A DNA stretch of 64,000 nt from Liolophura sinensis (GCF_032854445.1 NC_088296.1:3869246-3933245), one strand, 5' to 3'; positions 44,308-56,867 are shown, counted from the stretch's first letter. Translations and numbers: made by a program. The notes: generated from the sequence alone by a model not told the origin.

Positions 44308-46202
44308 TGAATGTGTCTCATTGACGCTTGTATACACAAGGATAAAAACAGTGTAACAGTGTACATCTGATCATGTATGTGTCTCATTCAGGCTTGTATA
44401 CACAAGGATAAAAACAGTGTAACAGTGTACATCTGATCATGAATGTGTCTCATTGACGCTTGTATACACAAGGATAAAAACAGTGTAACAGTGTACATCT
44501 GATCATGTATGTGTCTCATTCAGGCTTGTATACACAAGGATAAAAACAGTGTAACAGTGTACATCTGATCATGAATGTGTCTCATTGACGCTTGTATACA
44601 CAAGGATAAAAACAGTGTAACAGTGTACATCTGATCATGTATGTGTCTCATTCAGGCTTGTATACACAAGGATAAAAACAGTGTAACAGCGTACATCTGA
44701 TCATGTATGTGTCTCATTCAGGCTTGTATACACAAGGATAAAAACAGTGTAACAGCGTACGTCTGATCATGTGTGTGTCTCATTCAGGCTTGTATACACA
44801 AGGATAAAAACAGTGTAACAGCGTACGTCTGAGCATGTGTGTGTCTCATTCAGGCTTGTATACACAAGGATAAAAACAGAGTAACAGTGTACGTCTGATC
44901 ATGTGTGTGTCTCATTCAGGCTTGTACAACATGTGTGTGTGCGTGCGTATACACAAGGATAAAAACAGTGTAACACCGTACATGTGACCATGTATGTGTT
45001 TTATTCAGGCTTGTATACACAAGGATAAAAACAGTGTAACAATGTACATCCGATCATGTGTGTGTCTCATTCAGGCTTGTATACACAAGGATAAAAACAG
45101 TGTAACAGTGTACGTCTGATCATATATGTGTCTCATTCAGGCTTGTATACACAAGGATAAAAACAGTGTAACAGTGTACGTCTGATCATGTGTGTGTCTC
45201 ATTCAGGCTTGTAAAACGTGTGTGTGTGTGCGTGCGTATTCACAAGGATAAAAACAGAGTAACAGCGTACATCTGATCATGTATGTGTCTCATTCAGGCT
45301 TGTATACACAAGGATAAAAACAGTGTAACAGTGTACCGGGATGTGTCTCATTCAGGCTTATATACACAAGGATAAAAACAGTGTAACAGCGTACATCTGA
45401 TCATGTATGTGTCTCATTCAGGCTTGTATACACAAGGATAAAAACAGTGTAACAGCGTACATCTGATCATGTGTGTGTCTCATTCAGGCTTGTATACACA
45501 AGGATAAAAACAGTGTAACAGCGTACATCTGACTATGTATGTGCCTCATTCAGGCTTGTATACACAAGGATAAAAACAGTGTAACAGCGTACATCTGATC
45601 ATGTGTGTGTCTCATTCAGGCTTGTATACACAAGGATAAAAACAGTGTAACAGTGTACGTCTAATCATGTATGTGTCTCATTCAGGCTTGTATACACAAG
45701 GATAAAAACAGTGTAACAGTGTACATCTGATCATGTGTGTGTCTCATTCAGGCTTGTATACACAAGGATAAAAACAGTGTAACAGCGTACATCTGATCAT
45801 GTGTGTGTCTCATTCAGGCTTGTATACACAAGGATAAAAACAGTGTAACAGTGTACGTCTAATCATGTATGTGTCCCATTCAGGCTTGTATACACAAGGA
45901 TAAAAACAGTGTAACAGTGTACATCTGATCATGTGTGTGTCTCATTCAGGCTTGTACAACATGTGTGTGTGCGTGAGTATACACAAGGATAAAAACAGTG
46001 TAACAGTGTACGTCTAATCATGTATGTGTCCCATTCAGGCTTGTATACACAAGGATAAAAACAGTGTAACAGTGTACATCTGATCATGTGTGTGTCTGAT
46101 TCAGGCTTGTACAACATGTGTGTGTGCGTGAGTATACACAAGGATAAAAACAGTGTAACAGTGTACATCTGATCATGTATGTGTCTCATTCAGGCTTGTG
46201 CT
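44308..46202. repeat. 66-bp minisatellite, ~28 units
   Basis: Unit: 'tgtgtctcattcaggcttgt', 'atacacaaggataaaaacag', 'tgtaacagtgtacatctgat', 'catgta'. The first units alternate 'cattgacgcttg' and 'cattcaggcttg', a 132-bp higher-order form. At least four units (near 44930, 45210, 45955 and 46115) carry an inserted 'aacatgtgtgtgtgcgtg'-like segment. Very homogeneous, so probably recent. Confidence 0.95.
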
Positions 46203-46519
46203 ATGTGTATTTACTTGTTCACAAGTGTATCAACACTACACCTGTGTGTATTTGAGCACATTGGTTTCTCGCTGACGATCTGATGCTGTTAGTTTCTATG
46301 TAAGAACGCATGGTGAAATAAGCCGCCGCATCACTATTATATAATACATCTGTTATACTGAGACACCGGGCATCTAATACCAGTAGATGAAAATAGAATA
46401 ATTTTAGACTGGATGTGTAATGAGTGTGTGACCGCATGTTATGTACTACCTGTAACCAGCATACCTCTAATCCTACTGACACCTCAACTAATTAATTAGT
46501 CACATGTAGTCGTGTAACT

Positions 46520-46830
46520 TTCACATCGGGAATGTGGTAGGGTTAGGTGGGGTGTGTTTTGGGTGTGTGGGTTGGTACGGGATAGCATTGTTCATTTTCA
46601 TCGGTTTCCTTTTGTTTACTCTTTTTGCCCCTCCTTCCTTCTGTTATATTTTTGCTTTTGTGTTTTTGCTTTTCCCCTTTTTTTCTAGTTTCAGCAATTT
46701 TCCAACACACGACTTTAAACAAGGTTGTTGCTGTAAAAGGGCGATGTATAAACCCTAAAAGTCGTAATGGAAAACTATGACTGTGACAGCCATGGAAGAC
46801 GAATGCAGCCACTCGCACTGCCGTGTCATT
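46520..46830. other. G/T- then pyrimidine-rich DNA
   Basis: A GT-rich then T-rich plus strand gives a 74-codon hydrophobic frame (46534-46758) and a Lys-rich minus frame. Both look compositional rather than coding. Confidence 0.4.
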
Positions 46831-46833
46831 TAA

Positions 46834-47223
46834 TGTCCGCGGGACGAGGACACGAGAGTCGAGATTAACAAAACTCGTGGAACAAGAACACGAGATTCAA
46901 GATTAACAAAACTCGCGGTACGAGAACACGAGATTCAAGATTAACAAAACCCGCGGGAAGAGAACACGAGATTCAAGATTAACAAAACCCTCGGGAGGAG
47001 AGCACGAGAGTCGAGATTATCATAAAAAGCGCGATTTTGTTGCTACTCTCTTACGATTTGTGGCAAACTCCGCCAGATTAACAATAACAACGCTCGCATT
47101 TCACTAATCCCGCATTCTCGAGTTCACGACTGGCGCGTCCCGTCATAAAACCCGAGGGTCAGGATTAGGAAGAAACGTGCGGTTTTTGTTAATCTCCACT
47201 CATGTGTTCTTGGCCCGCAGATA
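46834..47223. mobile_element. MITE flanked by TTAA, with a tandem expansion of its left end
   Basis: 390 bp bounded by TTAA at 46830-46833 and 47224-47227. The left end 'tgtccgcgggacgaggacac' and the inverse of the right end 'tatctgcgggccaagaacac' match and continue into 'gagattaacaaaa', so the terminal inverted repeats are about 45 bp. The left repeat is amplified as about four 38-bp units to about 47020. TTAA duplications are characteristic of piggyBac-type elements. Confidence 0.7.
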
Positions 47224-47547
47224 TTAAAAGGCGCAGCTTCAGAGCGCGAGAAGCCGCATCCGCCTTGCACAGAGTCTATACTGCAGCCAGCTGGAAGATA
47301 ATGCGATTAATATCAAAATTTGAGTAGGTTCATACTGCACCCAATTAAATCGACGAATTTAGTTCTTTTGCAATTTGATCCAAACTAGATTCGTTAGAAC
47401 GTGTTACATCTATGTTATATGAGAGGGTAGTATGACACTGCGGCTTAATGAGGCTAATTCTGGCGATGTTCAACCGTGCAAGCAGGACATCGAACCGAGT
47501 ATTAGAATGAGCTGAATGTTAGCTTGAAACATCATAAGCTGTGAGGT

Positions 47548-47685
47548 ATGAAAACCAGATGCTTTCTGGTTACGCTCTTGTATTTGTGTTCTTTTACAAT
47601 GCTTTTCATTGACGCGAATTCGCTCTTCGTACATTACGAAAACTTATTTAGATCAAAATGCAACCGGCCAAAGGCACATGGACGG
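47548..47685 (+). other. Short ORF start resembling a signal peptide
   Basis: ATG at 47548 followed by 'KTRCFLVTLLYLCSFTMLF' and 'IDANSLF', like a secretory signal. The frame then runs into the SINE at 47686, so most of the 103-codon ORF is repeat. It may be chance or a first exon. No splice partner was found. Confidence 0.15.
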
Positions 47686-47875
47686 CTGAGTGGTAAAGAG
47701 CGTCCGTCTCCTAAGTCGGTTATCCGGGGGGCGAGGTTAGAGTCGGGTCACATACGTATGACTTTTCGCCACATGCACTGTAGTGTACTAGGCGCCTGTT
47801 TCCGGCATTTTGCGGCATTGTGGACCGTCTTGTTTGGTGTCTTCGGCATGGCGTTTTAGTAAAGCAGCGCTATAA
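47686..47875 (+). mobile_element. tRNA-derived SINE, family E
   Basis: tRNA-like head 'gacggctgagtggtaaagag' with 'cgtccgtctcctaagtcgg' and the B-box-like 'gaggttagagtcggg'. Body ends 'cggcatggcgttttagtaaa', 'gcagcgctataaatatg'. A single copy in the window. Confidence 0.6.
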
Positions 47876-48653
47876 ATATGTCAAAATTGAGACACGCATG
47901 CAATGAGACAAGTAAAATGACAAAAAAAAACAACAAAACAACAACAACAACAACAACAACAAAACTTGAACGCGACACCGACTCGGCGTGAGACTCATGC
48001 CAGACGAAATCACGTGAGATAGGCTCGTGTTCACATGTCAGTCCTATCATCTTGGAGCGAAATTTACACTGAGAAGCAAGACTTCGCGCAACTCAACGTA
48101 TATCCCGCCAAATCCTAGGCAAAGAAAGAAACGAATGAAACACAAGCTAAATTAAACAACTACAGGGGAAACGCGAGTGGCGTTATCGGCTTCCGTATTT
48201 CTTTATATGTAAGTATAGAGATGCTCAACATCTTTGTATGAACGCCCCTGATTTGCATGGATTTCCCTTCTCCGTGGTCGCAAAGAAATGGGAATATGGC
48301 GCACGGAGAAGTCGCAAATGCTGAAATGTTTTAATCAAAACTGTAGGTAATGGAGTTTGATTACAGCCAAATTACTACCGTGTTCTTGCACGATAGACCG
48401 GCCTGTGAAGCTAACTGTGGCGACGAGTCCACAGCCGCCTATAGATCTTGCCCGAAGAGTTGAACATGGAGACTTGTAATGGCGAACGCTTCGGGGCCTC
48501 AAGCCAGGCAGAAAATGGCTAAATGAGGCATGATTGGCTGAAATTCAACATGTGGGAAAATGTCAACGGAGTCAGAGTGGAAACAATACATCGGCACTAA
48601 AGCCAATAAGCTTTTAGTGTTTGGAAGAAAAAAAGGATGTTCCGCGCCCTAAT

Positions 48654-48947
48654 ATGAAAGCACCGATAGTCCTGTATAACCACGGATATTCACTCGTAAA
48701 AGAGTTGTTTCCTCAAGGCTATATCACGAATCACGCCAAAGATGTTGATTTTACAAGTGAATCTATATCTCCTTCTGCCGACAATGACGGAGGGGAATTC
48801 AACGCCATGGTTTCGCGCGACGGGGATCATTTTCCGCCTGAGTCCCATTTCCACATTTTAAATGACCGGTTGTTTCCGTGTGTTCACCCATGTAATTATA
48901 TTCACCCTGAGGAATTAGTTCCCTGTAAACTGTGGAAGCGGACTATA
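48654..48947 (+). other. 97-codon ORF in unique sequence, unidentified
   Basis: From the first ATG (48654) the frame reads 'MKAPIVLYNHGYSLVKELF' ... 'LVPCKLWKRTI' with balanced composition and no repeat overlap. No signal peptide, membrane segment or family is recognised, and there is no supporting context. It could be chance. Confidence 0.2.
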
Positions 48948-49458
48948 TGATAATGCGTCTCCCTGATGTATCGGAAAATAGCTGGTCATAACACGAATTT
49001 CGCCTGAAGCAGAAAGAAATATGACTCAAGCCAAAAATAGATGAAGTATTCTTTTGACATCCAGATCAGACAAAACAGCTATCTTTCGTCTCCATTTTTC
49101 AGATTTTTAGGCATCATTTTTGGCTTTGATCACCGAGTTTTCTTAGCTTCTAATGTGGCAGCATCTGAGCCTGGCGAGAGTTGAGAATAACAGTTGTTTT
49201 ATACACATTTAAGGTTCCCCATAATTACGAATACATTAAGAAAAAGAACAAACCAAATGGTCTTAGTTCACGCATACTTCAAGTCATTCGGTAATAACTA
49301 ACATCATTTGAAAGCTGTAAACAGTACTATATACCTAACTCAGTTAACACATTCGTGTAAATGTTAGGTGAGCTTTGCGAAATCAGTCAAAGTGACAAAG
49401 TAATCACGTGAACTGTCAAACACTCTGTCTTGGCTATGTTCCTTCTGTGTGATTTTTA

Positions 49459-50120
49459 CGCTCAAAAATTTATTCCCTTAAGTTTAACAGAAAGTGTGTT
49501 GTCTTAGTGATGCTAGAACGTATTTGTTATTAGAAAGTGTGTTGTCTTAGTGGTGCTAGAACGTATTTGTTATTAGAAAGTGTGTTGTCTTAGTGGTGCT
49601 AGAATGTATTTGTTATTAGAAAGTGTGTTGTCTTAGTGGTGCTAGAATGTATTTGTTATTAGAAAGTGTGTTGTCTTAGTGATGCTAGAATGTATATGTT
49701 ATTAGAAAGTGTGTTGTCTTAGTGGTGCTAGAACGTATTTGTTATTAGAAAGTGTGTTGTCTTAGTGATGCTAGAATGTATTTGTTATTAGAAAGTGTGT
49801 TGTCTTAGTGATGCTAGAACGTATTTGTTATTAGAAAGTGTGTTGTCTTAGTGATGCTAGAACGTATTTGTTATTAGAAAGTGTGTTGTCTTAGTGATGC
49901 TAGAATGTATTTTGTTATTAGAAAGTGTGTTGTCTTAGTGATGCTAGAATGTATTTTGTTATTATTATATTCAGCACAACATCCTGTCAGTTTAATGGAA
50001 TCTTTACATCAAATAAATAAAATATCTAAGAGAACAATATACTACAACAAAAAGAATACATTCTAACATCACTTAGACACCAGACTTTCTGTAAAAATCA
50101 ACAGATTAATCTTTTGAGTG
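49459..50120. mobile_element. MITE family D, copy 3, expanded by a 43-bp array
   Basis: Left terminus 'gctcaaaaatttattccc' then 'tttaacagaaagtgtgttgt'; right terminus 'cagactttctgtaaaaatca' to 'cttttgagtg' is its inverse. Between them the left terminal repeat is amplified (separate entry). Confidence 0.75.
49491..49962. repeat. 43-bp minisatellite inside MITE D, ~11 units
   Basis: Unit 'agaaagtgtgttgtcttagt' plus 'gatgctagaacgtatttgtt' and 'att'. Almost identical units alternate 'gatgctag'/'ggtgctag'. The unit is part of the MITE's left terminal inverted repeat. Confidence 0.93.
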
Positions 50121-50224
50121 CATATTTTATTTTATATATTAATTTGACTGTTGATTAATACCACAATAAAATAATTAACTGAGACCATGGCGGTCAGATT
50201 TATGCATGGTTGACTGAATCTAGA

Positions 50225-50352
50225 CATTTCTTTGTTTATTTATTTCACTGCTGCGTATGGTCATATTTCAGAAGTTTTCACCTATACTTTTTTATAGGTG
50301 GAGAAAACCTGAGTACCCGGTGTAAACCATCGACCTTTGGCAAGTCACTAAT
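50225..50352 (-). mobile_element. SINE-like family F, diverged
   Basis: 'gtggagaaaacctgagtacc', 'cggtgtaaaccatcgacctt' and 'tggcaag' are the inverse of the 22.6-kb copy. Confidence 0.5.
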
Positions 50353-50777
50353 GCTCTGTCTTAAATGAAGTGAAGATTTACACATCATACTGGTGAACAA
50401 CAAGAGTTATCAAAACAAATGATACACAGCGGAAACATGAGAGTCATCAACCACTACAAATCAGAACAGAAATCCGATATGGCAGGTATATCTCAACAAA
50501 AATATTAACACATGAAGCACTCACAACCGACTGTGTTCACTGTTACCATCACGAAGTGCGTGAACTGTGATTACCGACCACTCTGTTTCCCCTAAAATGT
50601 AAAAATCTGGTGGAAATTGAAGCCATGATTGATAAAGAATATTGACCCTAATTGTTGAGTTAACACGTTATTTAATACTGAGATAAAGCAATATAAAATT
50701 GCTTTGTACGTTCATATTTTTGTTGAGAATGTATCTCACTGAACTGTTGTGGCTGTATCAGACGTACGTATACAAGG

Positions 50778-50870
50778 ACTACAGCAGAGAGAGTAAAATC
50801 AGAGCAGCGACAACCGTGTAAATGGTCGTAAATGGTGAAATACGACCTCTTGTCTTATATGCCATTTCTA
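50778..50870 (+). repeat. Dispersed repeat family X, partial
   Basis: 'gactacagcagagagagtaa', 'agcagcgacaaccgtgtaaa', then 'tggtgaaatacgacctcttg'. Confidence 0.65.
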
Positions 50871-51362
50871 TAGTACTATCAGCCATTCTAATTAACGAGT
50901 TTTGCTTGTAGCCATCTGTCAGCCTCTGCTTCAAGCTGAAGTGATAAGAAATTATCAAAACACGGACATTTTGCTACGCCATGGTTGATCCAGGCGAGAC
51001 TAAGCTCTAGATTTTCTAACACGTTGTCGAGGTTATATTCCGTCAGATGCGTTAGTCGTCATTGTTCGTACCATGAAGCTTGGTGGACGCTTAATTCTTG
51101 ACGTATACGGTGTCTGACATGCCAGGAACTCTCAGCCAATAGTTAATAGACTTATAAAGCGCGTCAGAATTTATAAGGTACGGACCTGGTCCACCTAGAC
51201 AATACCATTAAGGGCATTGGGGCAGTATAGGATCACACCTCACCTATCCTTGACCACAAGCGCAGTCTGTATGTTTCTTCACATATTTGTAACCCACAAA
51301 TAGTATGGGTTTGAATTTCGAATCGAAAAGTGCCAGGCGTTGTGTAAGTTGCTATACTATTA

Positions 51363-51482
51363 GGGCTTTTACACGGACTGTTAGGACAAAACCCTGACTG
51401 ACGTAAATTGACAAGAGGTCGTATTTCACCGGTTACGTGTCACCAGTTGACAGCTATCACACGGTCGTCGCTGCTCTGGTTT
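51363..51482 (-). repeat. Dispersed repeat family X at the array edge
   Basis: 'aaaaccctgactgacgtaaa', 'ttgacaagaggtcgtatttc' and 'cacacggtcgtcgctgctct', the inverse of the other X copies. It runs without a break into the 45-bp array. Confidence 0.75.
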
Positions 51483-53300
51483 TACTCTGTATGCTGTACG
51501 TCTTTACTTCATATATTGCTCTGGTGTAACTCTCTATGCTGTACGTCTTTACTCCATATACTGCTCTGGTGTTACTCTCTATGCTGTACGTCTTTACTCC
51601 ATATACTGCTCTGGTGTTACTCTCTATGCTGTACGTCTTTAATTGAAATGCTGCTTTCGTGTTACTCTCTGTGGTGTACGTCTTTACTCCATATACTGCT
51701 CTGGTGTTACTCTCTATGCTGTACGTCTTTACTTCATATACTGCTCTGGTGTTGCTCTCTATGCTGTACGTCTTTACTTGAAATGCTGCTTTCGTGTTAC
51801 TCTCTATGCTGAACATCTTTACTTCATATACTGCTCTGGTGTTGCTCTTTATGCTTTACGTCTTTACTTGAAATGCTGCTTTCGTGTTACTCTCTATGCT
51901 GAACGTCTTTACTTCATATACTGCTCTGGTGTTACTCTCTATGCCGCACGTCTTTACTTGAAATACTGCTTTCGTGTTACTTTCTATGCTGTACGTCTTT
52001 ACTTCATGTTCTACTGTGGTGTTACTCTCTATGCCGTACGTCTTTACTTGAAATACTGCTTTCGTGTTACTTTCTATGCTGTACGTCTTTACTTCATGTT
52101 CTACTGTGGTGTAATTCTCTATGGTGTACGTTTTTACTCCATATGCTGCTCTGGTGTAACTCTCTTTACTCCATATGCTTCTCTGGTGTTACTCTCTATG
52201 GTGTACATCTTTGCTCTATAATCTACTCTGGTGTAACTCTCTATGCTGTACGTCTTTACTCCGTCTTCTACTCCGGTGCCACTCTCTGTGGTGTACATCT
52301 TTACTCCATATTCTACTGTGGTGTTACTCTCTATGGTGTACATCTTTACTCCATATTCTACTCTGGTGTAACTCTCTATGGTGTACGTCTTTACTCTATA
52401 ATCTACCCTGGTGTAACTCTCTATGCTGTACGTCTTTACTCCGTGTTCTACTCCGGTGGTACTCTCTGTGGTGTAGGGGCCTACATCTTCACTCCATATT
52501 CTACTCTGGTTTTACTCTCTATGAAGTAGGTCTTTACTTCATATTCTACTCTGGTGTTACTCTCTATGATGTACGTCTTTACTCTATATACTGTTCTGGT
52601 GTTACTCTGTATGGTGTACGTCTTTACTTCATTTGCTGCTCTGGTGTTACTCTTTACTCCATCTTTACTCCATATTCTACTGTGGTGCTACTCTCTATGT
52701 TGTACATCTTTTTTCCGTATTCTACTCTGGTGTTACTCTGTATGGTGTACGTCTTTACTTCATATTCTACTCTGGTGTTACTCTCTATGCTGTACGTCTT
52801 TACCCTATATGCCGCTGTGGTGTTATGGTGTCCGTCTTTACTCCATATTCTACTCTGATGTTACTCTGTAAGGTGTACATCTTTACTCCATATTCTACTC
52901 TGATGTTACTCTGTATGGTGTACATCTTTACTTCATATTCTACTCTGATGTTACTCTGTATGGTGTATATCTTTACTCCATATTCTACTCTGATGTTACT
53001 CTGTATGGTGTCCGTCTTTACTCCATATTCTACTCTGATGTTACGCTGTATGGTGTACATCTTTACTCCATATTCTACTCTGATGTTACTCTGTACGGTG
53101 TACATCTTTACTTCATATTTTACTATGGTGTTACTCTGTATGGTGTACATCTTTACTCCATATTCTACTCTGGTGTTACTCTGTATGGTGTACATCTTTA
53201 CTTCATATTTTACTATGGTGTTTCTAATTATGGTGTACGTCTTCACTCCTTATTCTACTCTGATTTTACTGGAAGTATTGTACAGCGTAAAGTATATCAA
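51480..53300. repeat. 45-bp minisatellite, ~40 units
   Basis: Unit 'tctggtgttactctctatgc', 'tgtacgtctttacttcatat', 'actgc' with several variants ('gaaatgctgctttcgtg' units at left, 'ctgatgttactctgtatggt' units at right). The period is a multiple of three, so frames of 190-227 codons stay open on both strands. All are periodic Leu/Tyr/Cys-Ser or Tyr-Ser-Ile-Glu-Ser strings and should not be annotated as genes. Confidence 0.95.
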
Positions 53301-53464
53301 CTAAATGCCGGATTTCACCAATTTGAGGACCTTTCCACTTGTAATGCCAAATATAACACTGATCTGTTATAAAGAAAAACAATGTAGGCTTTAATCATAT
53401 ATATTTACACAGGGAAACAATTTCGTGTATGAATGTATATATGTATGCAGGGCTATGTGTTTAT

Positions 53465-53672
53465 GTATGTATGTTTTGGGTTTAACACCGCACTTAACAA
53501 TTTTCAGTCATGTGACGAGGAGGAGTCATTAAGTGTGTGTACATATACTGTGTGTTTTTGTTGCAGAGCGAGTCCTTTAAAATCTTTGGTATGACAAGAC
53601 TCCGGTTTGAGCCCGGGGCTTCCCGACTTCGAGAGGACGACGTAACCACTAGGCCACCGAAGTGGGTATGGA
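53465..53672 (-). mobile_element. SINE family B, internally deleted
   Basis: 'ttttgggtttaacaccgcac', 'cagtcatgtgacgaggagga', a deletion, then the head (minus strand 'ggtggcctagtggttacgtc', 'gggctcaaaccgga'). Confidence 0.75.
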
Positions 53673-53675
53673 AAA

Positions 53676-55970
53676 CACGTTATCTTTCAGTAAATTACTG
53701 TGCAAATGGTGACTTTTACTGTAAATATGCACCATTTGTTAGTACAGAATAATACTTTGTAGGTTGATTACAGAGTTAACAACCCGTCATTCATATTCTG
53801 TTCTTGCATATAATGAGTATAAAGAGTTCCCTGGTATCGATCATTGCATAGCAGACATGCGCAGTGGGACTGCTCTTTCCTCTTCACTTTCCAGCACAAA
53901 TGGATTTCCACCCCCGATTTCTTGTCTAATCGTGTAAAAAGACAAATGGTAGGCGTCAAACTATACATTGCAACATCCGCTTCTGTGTGCTTTCCTCCAC
54001 ATCTAACGAGGCCTGTTTGGCGAGGCTGTGTAAATCTTCTGTCAGATTCCAATTAAAGGTAGAAAAATACACGTGGCGTGCATCCGGATGTTTAAACGAG
54101 CTAGCCCAGTTAACAAATTATGTATTTTCACGCTATATTTCTGAGCTCGTACATTTCCAGGGCTATTACAACTGAATTCAGGATTAAATTTAGTACATAC
54201 AGAATATAACCAGCCAGTTTATGGTATAGTCAAAGATTTTTATAGTGTTGAAAAGAGGCTATGGCATACCGGTAATTACCTTTTCAATTAATTTTTCTCT
54301 TGGTTTTCCAACTGCAGAATCAAATTTCGTTCTCACCAGGGATACTGAGTGTATACAGGACTATGGGACTTGAGCAGACAGTTGTTTAAAGAAAAAATAT
54401 TCAATGGTTACAAGGTTATTGTTTTTAAACTACCTTTCTTGCATAAAAATATGTATTTTGATATGAATTTTATAACAAAAAGCAGGCAATAAACAAGACT
54501 GACATTATTTTAATACAGGTGCACGGTTGAAGATTCCACGAGCCAACAAACAGTTCATGTATGGTGAATAGGGTATTCAACTATCAACCGGAAAACTGTA
54601 ATACCGACATGGCCACAGGCCAAGGCAACGCTTCCGGGTCACAATTAATCCTTCCGGGTCAAACATATTTTACCTTCTGTTGCCTATTGTAGCTACTGTT
54701 TTTTTTTTCATTTTTTTTCCTGCTTGTTGGGTGGTGTCATTTTATAGGAGAGGCTTCTAAGTTTCATTCTATGGATAATATTGGTGCTAAAAGAGTATTC
54801 ACTAAACTTTTACGAAGTGGTGTTGACCCCTGTGGGCTGTTTGTCAGCTTTTTTAACAATTTCATCAGTCAACCCCTCTCACAAGTTTGAATGGAGTTGT
54901 GTCAGGGAACGAGGATTACCAGGCCCGAAGCTTTCGGGGATCGGAGATTTAGGGACAGTGCTCTGGGGCCAAACGTTAACCCGTATTCATAAATCGTAAA
55001 TGGATAGTGCACTGTGGCCGCGTTAGGACATTGGTTTGGCCAACATACACAAAACGGGAAACAGAAAACATGAACTGTAATTCAGAGAACTGAAAAATTT
55101 GATATCAGACATCATAACCGGTTGTAGTCGACTGTAAATTTAACATACAACTGATTCTTTAAAACAGTACGGTCCTTCCTTTTTCTTTCATTAAATATTG
55201 GACATGATGTGAAGAAGGAACCAAAACTCTCTTTGATTGGACTGTTGCTTTACAACAGACAGTTGTGAAGTAGCCTTTCAACTAGCGTAGAATTCTGTAG
55301 CGCTTCCAACCTTTACACACCTGATAGAAAACTATCACACTAGAACATTCCATGGGATCTGTCTGTCTGTAGAAAGGGTCTCTCTTAGAGCATTTAGGGC
55401 ATGGGAGTCGAATCGTGTACAACATGCAATTGGATGTTCAGCTTTAGTCTTGCAGGATTTCAGAAGACCATTACGTTGAATAAAGAACCCAACGTGGAAT
55501 AGATTTAAATCTCTAACTTGGAACCTTGTAAAAGAATCGGGGAGAACTCTGGGCTAAAACAGAGATCGGCAGGAAAACGTATCGGCAGTCATCTGGCTAA
55601 TAATAGGTACTAACCCGTGTCTTTTGCGACGGGTTGTTTTGGGGCTAATGACACCGCTCTCTCTACACGACGGTAAAATGGTGAAACGTGAAGCCTTGTA
55701 TTGATTTCCACCTCTCAGGAGACTCGAGACAGGGTCGGCTTCCTCACGCCATTCATTCGCCACCGTTCTAAACGACTCGTTGAAAGCTATTGTCTTTAAT
55801 AAAGCTTGCGAAGTCGCTTTTGGAAGTGGGCTCGGATAAGACGTTAGCGGTAAAGGCTCAAGAGAACTTTCATTGGATTTGTCACGACTTTACACCTCAG
55901 CTTGAAGAAGACGAGATTAAAAGAAAACTGATATTTTTACAGAGCAGATAATATGCCCTATCACGACAGT
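53676..55970. other. Intergenic, no gene recognised
   Basis: Unique-looking DNA with frames of up to 94 codons (for example 53768-54052 minus and 55554-55763 minus). None has recognisable domains or paired splice sites. Confidence 0.45.
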
Positions 55971-55976
55971 TTCCTT

Positions 55977-56140
55977 TTATTTATTACTTTATTTAATTGT
56001 TGGGGCGTCAAAGGTTTATCAGAGAACCAACCCATGGAGAAAAATTCCGCGTCACATCAATAGCGTGAACCCGTGACACAAAGCATCAGCAAAAAATGGA
56101 CTCGAACCCGCGAACCTATTGTTCACGAACACGAGAAGGT
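55977..56140 (-). mobile_element. SINE-like element with a tRNA B-box
   Basis: (ttta)-rich left edge; at the right, the minus strand has 'ggttcgcgggttcgagtcc', a near-perfect B-box. It adjoins a family C copy. Confidence 0.45.
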
Positions 56141-56159
56141 GGGAGCTAGATATACTTAT

Positions 56160-56335
56160 GTATTTTTTAGTTGATTGGTGTTTTACGCCATATTCAACAG
56201 TATAATCACTTAAGGGACGGTCGCCAGCATACTGGTATGGACGAAATAGGGTAGAGCCCGTGAGATACCCACGACCATCTGCAGGTTTCCACCAGAGCTT
56301 TTCACGTACGGCCGGAGAGGAAGCCTTGGCACACT
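56160..56335 (-). mobile_element. SINE family C, truncated
   Basis: 'gattggtgttttacgccata', 'cacgaccatctgcaggtttc', 'cggccggagaggaagcc'; the head is missing. Confidence 0.75.
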
Positions 56336-56867
56336 ATATTTGTTGAATCACACTTGTGCGAGTGAATTGGATTCATCACATTTTATACAGTGTATAACAA
56401 AATGCTGCAAAGCGAGATATGTATACGCCAAATGCAAATATCCAAACAGGGATAATATACGATATCATCATTGAAATTACCCATTGTCATTTATCACACA
56501 GACAGCGTGAGATAAGACCCTTGATCTTCCTGGTACAGCTTTAGGTCCACATAAGATCTGTTATCTCCTTCGAATCCAACGAATGTGGATAGATTTCTTT
56601 CACAATCTCGGCAGCACGGTAATTATTTATTTCCCAAAGGCCATCAATATACCACCTGGTTAGTGAAAAGAGTCGAGCAATGAAAAGATTGCTTTTTAAT
56701 AATTTCTTCCTATAGTCGTATTGTTTTAATGTGATTGTATATTAAATGTGATGACAAAACAGCATTTTGAGTAAATCTAGATCAGAGATATGTATTAAGA
56801 TGTGACTAAGATAGAACTGCATTTCTTAATCCTGCATTTTTGAGTACATTGCTGCTTTTATGCAAAT

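Noticed and set aside
44308-46202. Possible CRISPR array (regular repeats)
   Set aside because: Units are contiguous 66-bp tandem copies without unique spacers, in a eukaryotic genome.
47686-47760. Possible tRNA gene (tRNA-like A and B boxes)
   Set aside because: No matching acceptor stem at the 3' side, and the sequence continues into a SINE body; it is a SINE head.
51408-53304. Overlapping ORFs of 119-227 codons on both strands
   Set aside because: They are periodic translations of a 45-bp tandem repeat in several frames, with no domain or splice evidence.
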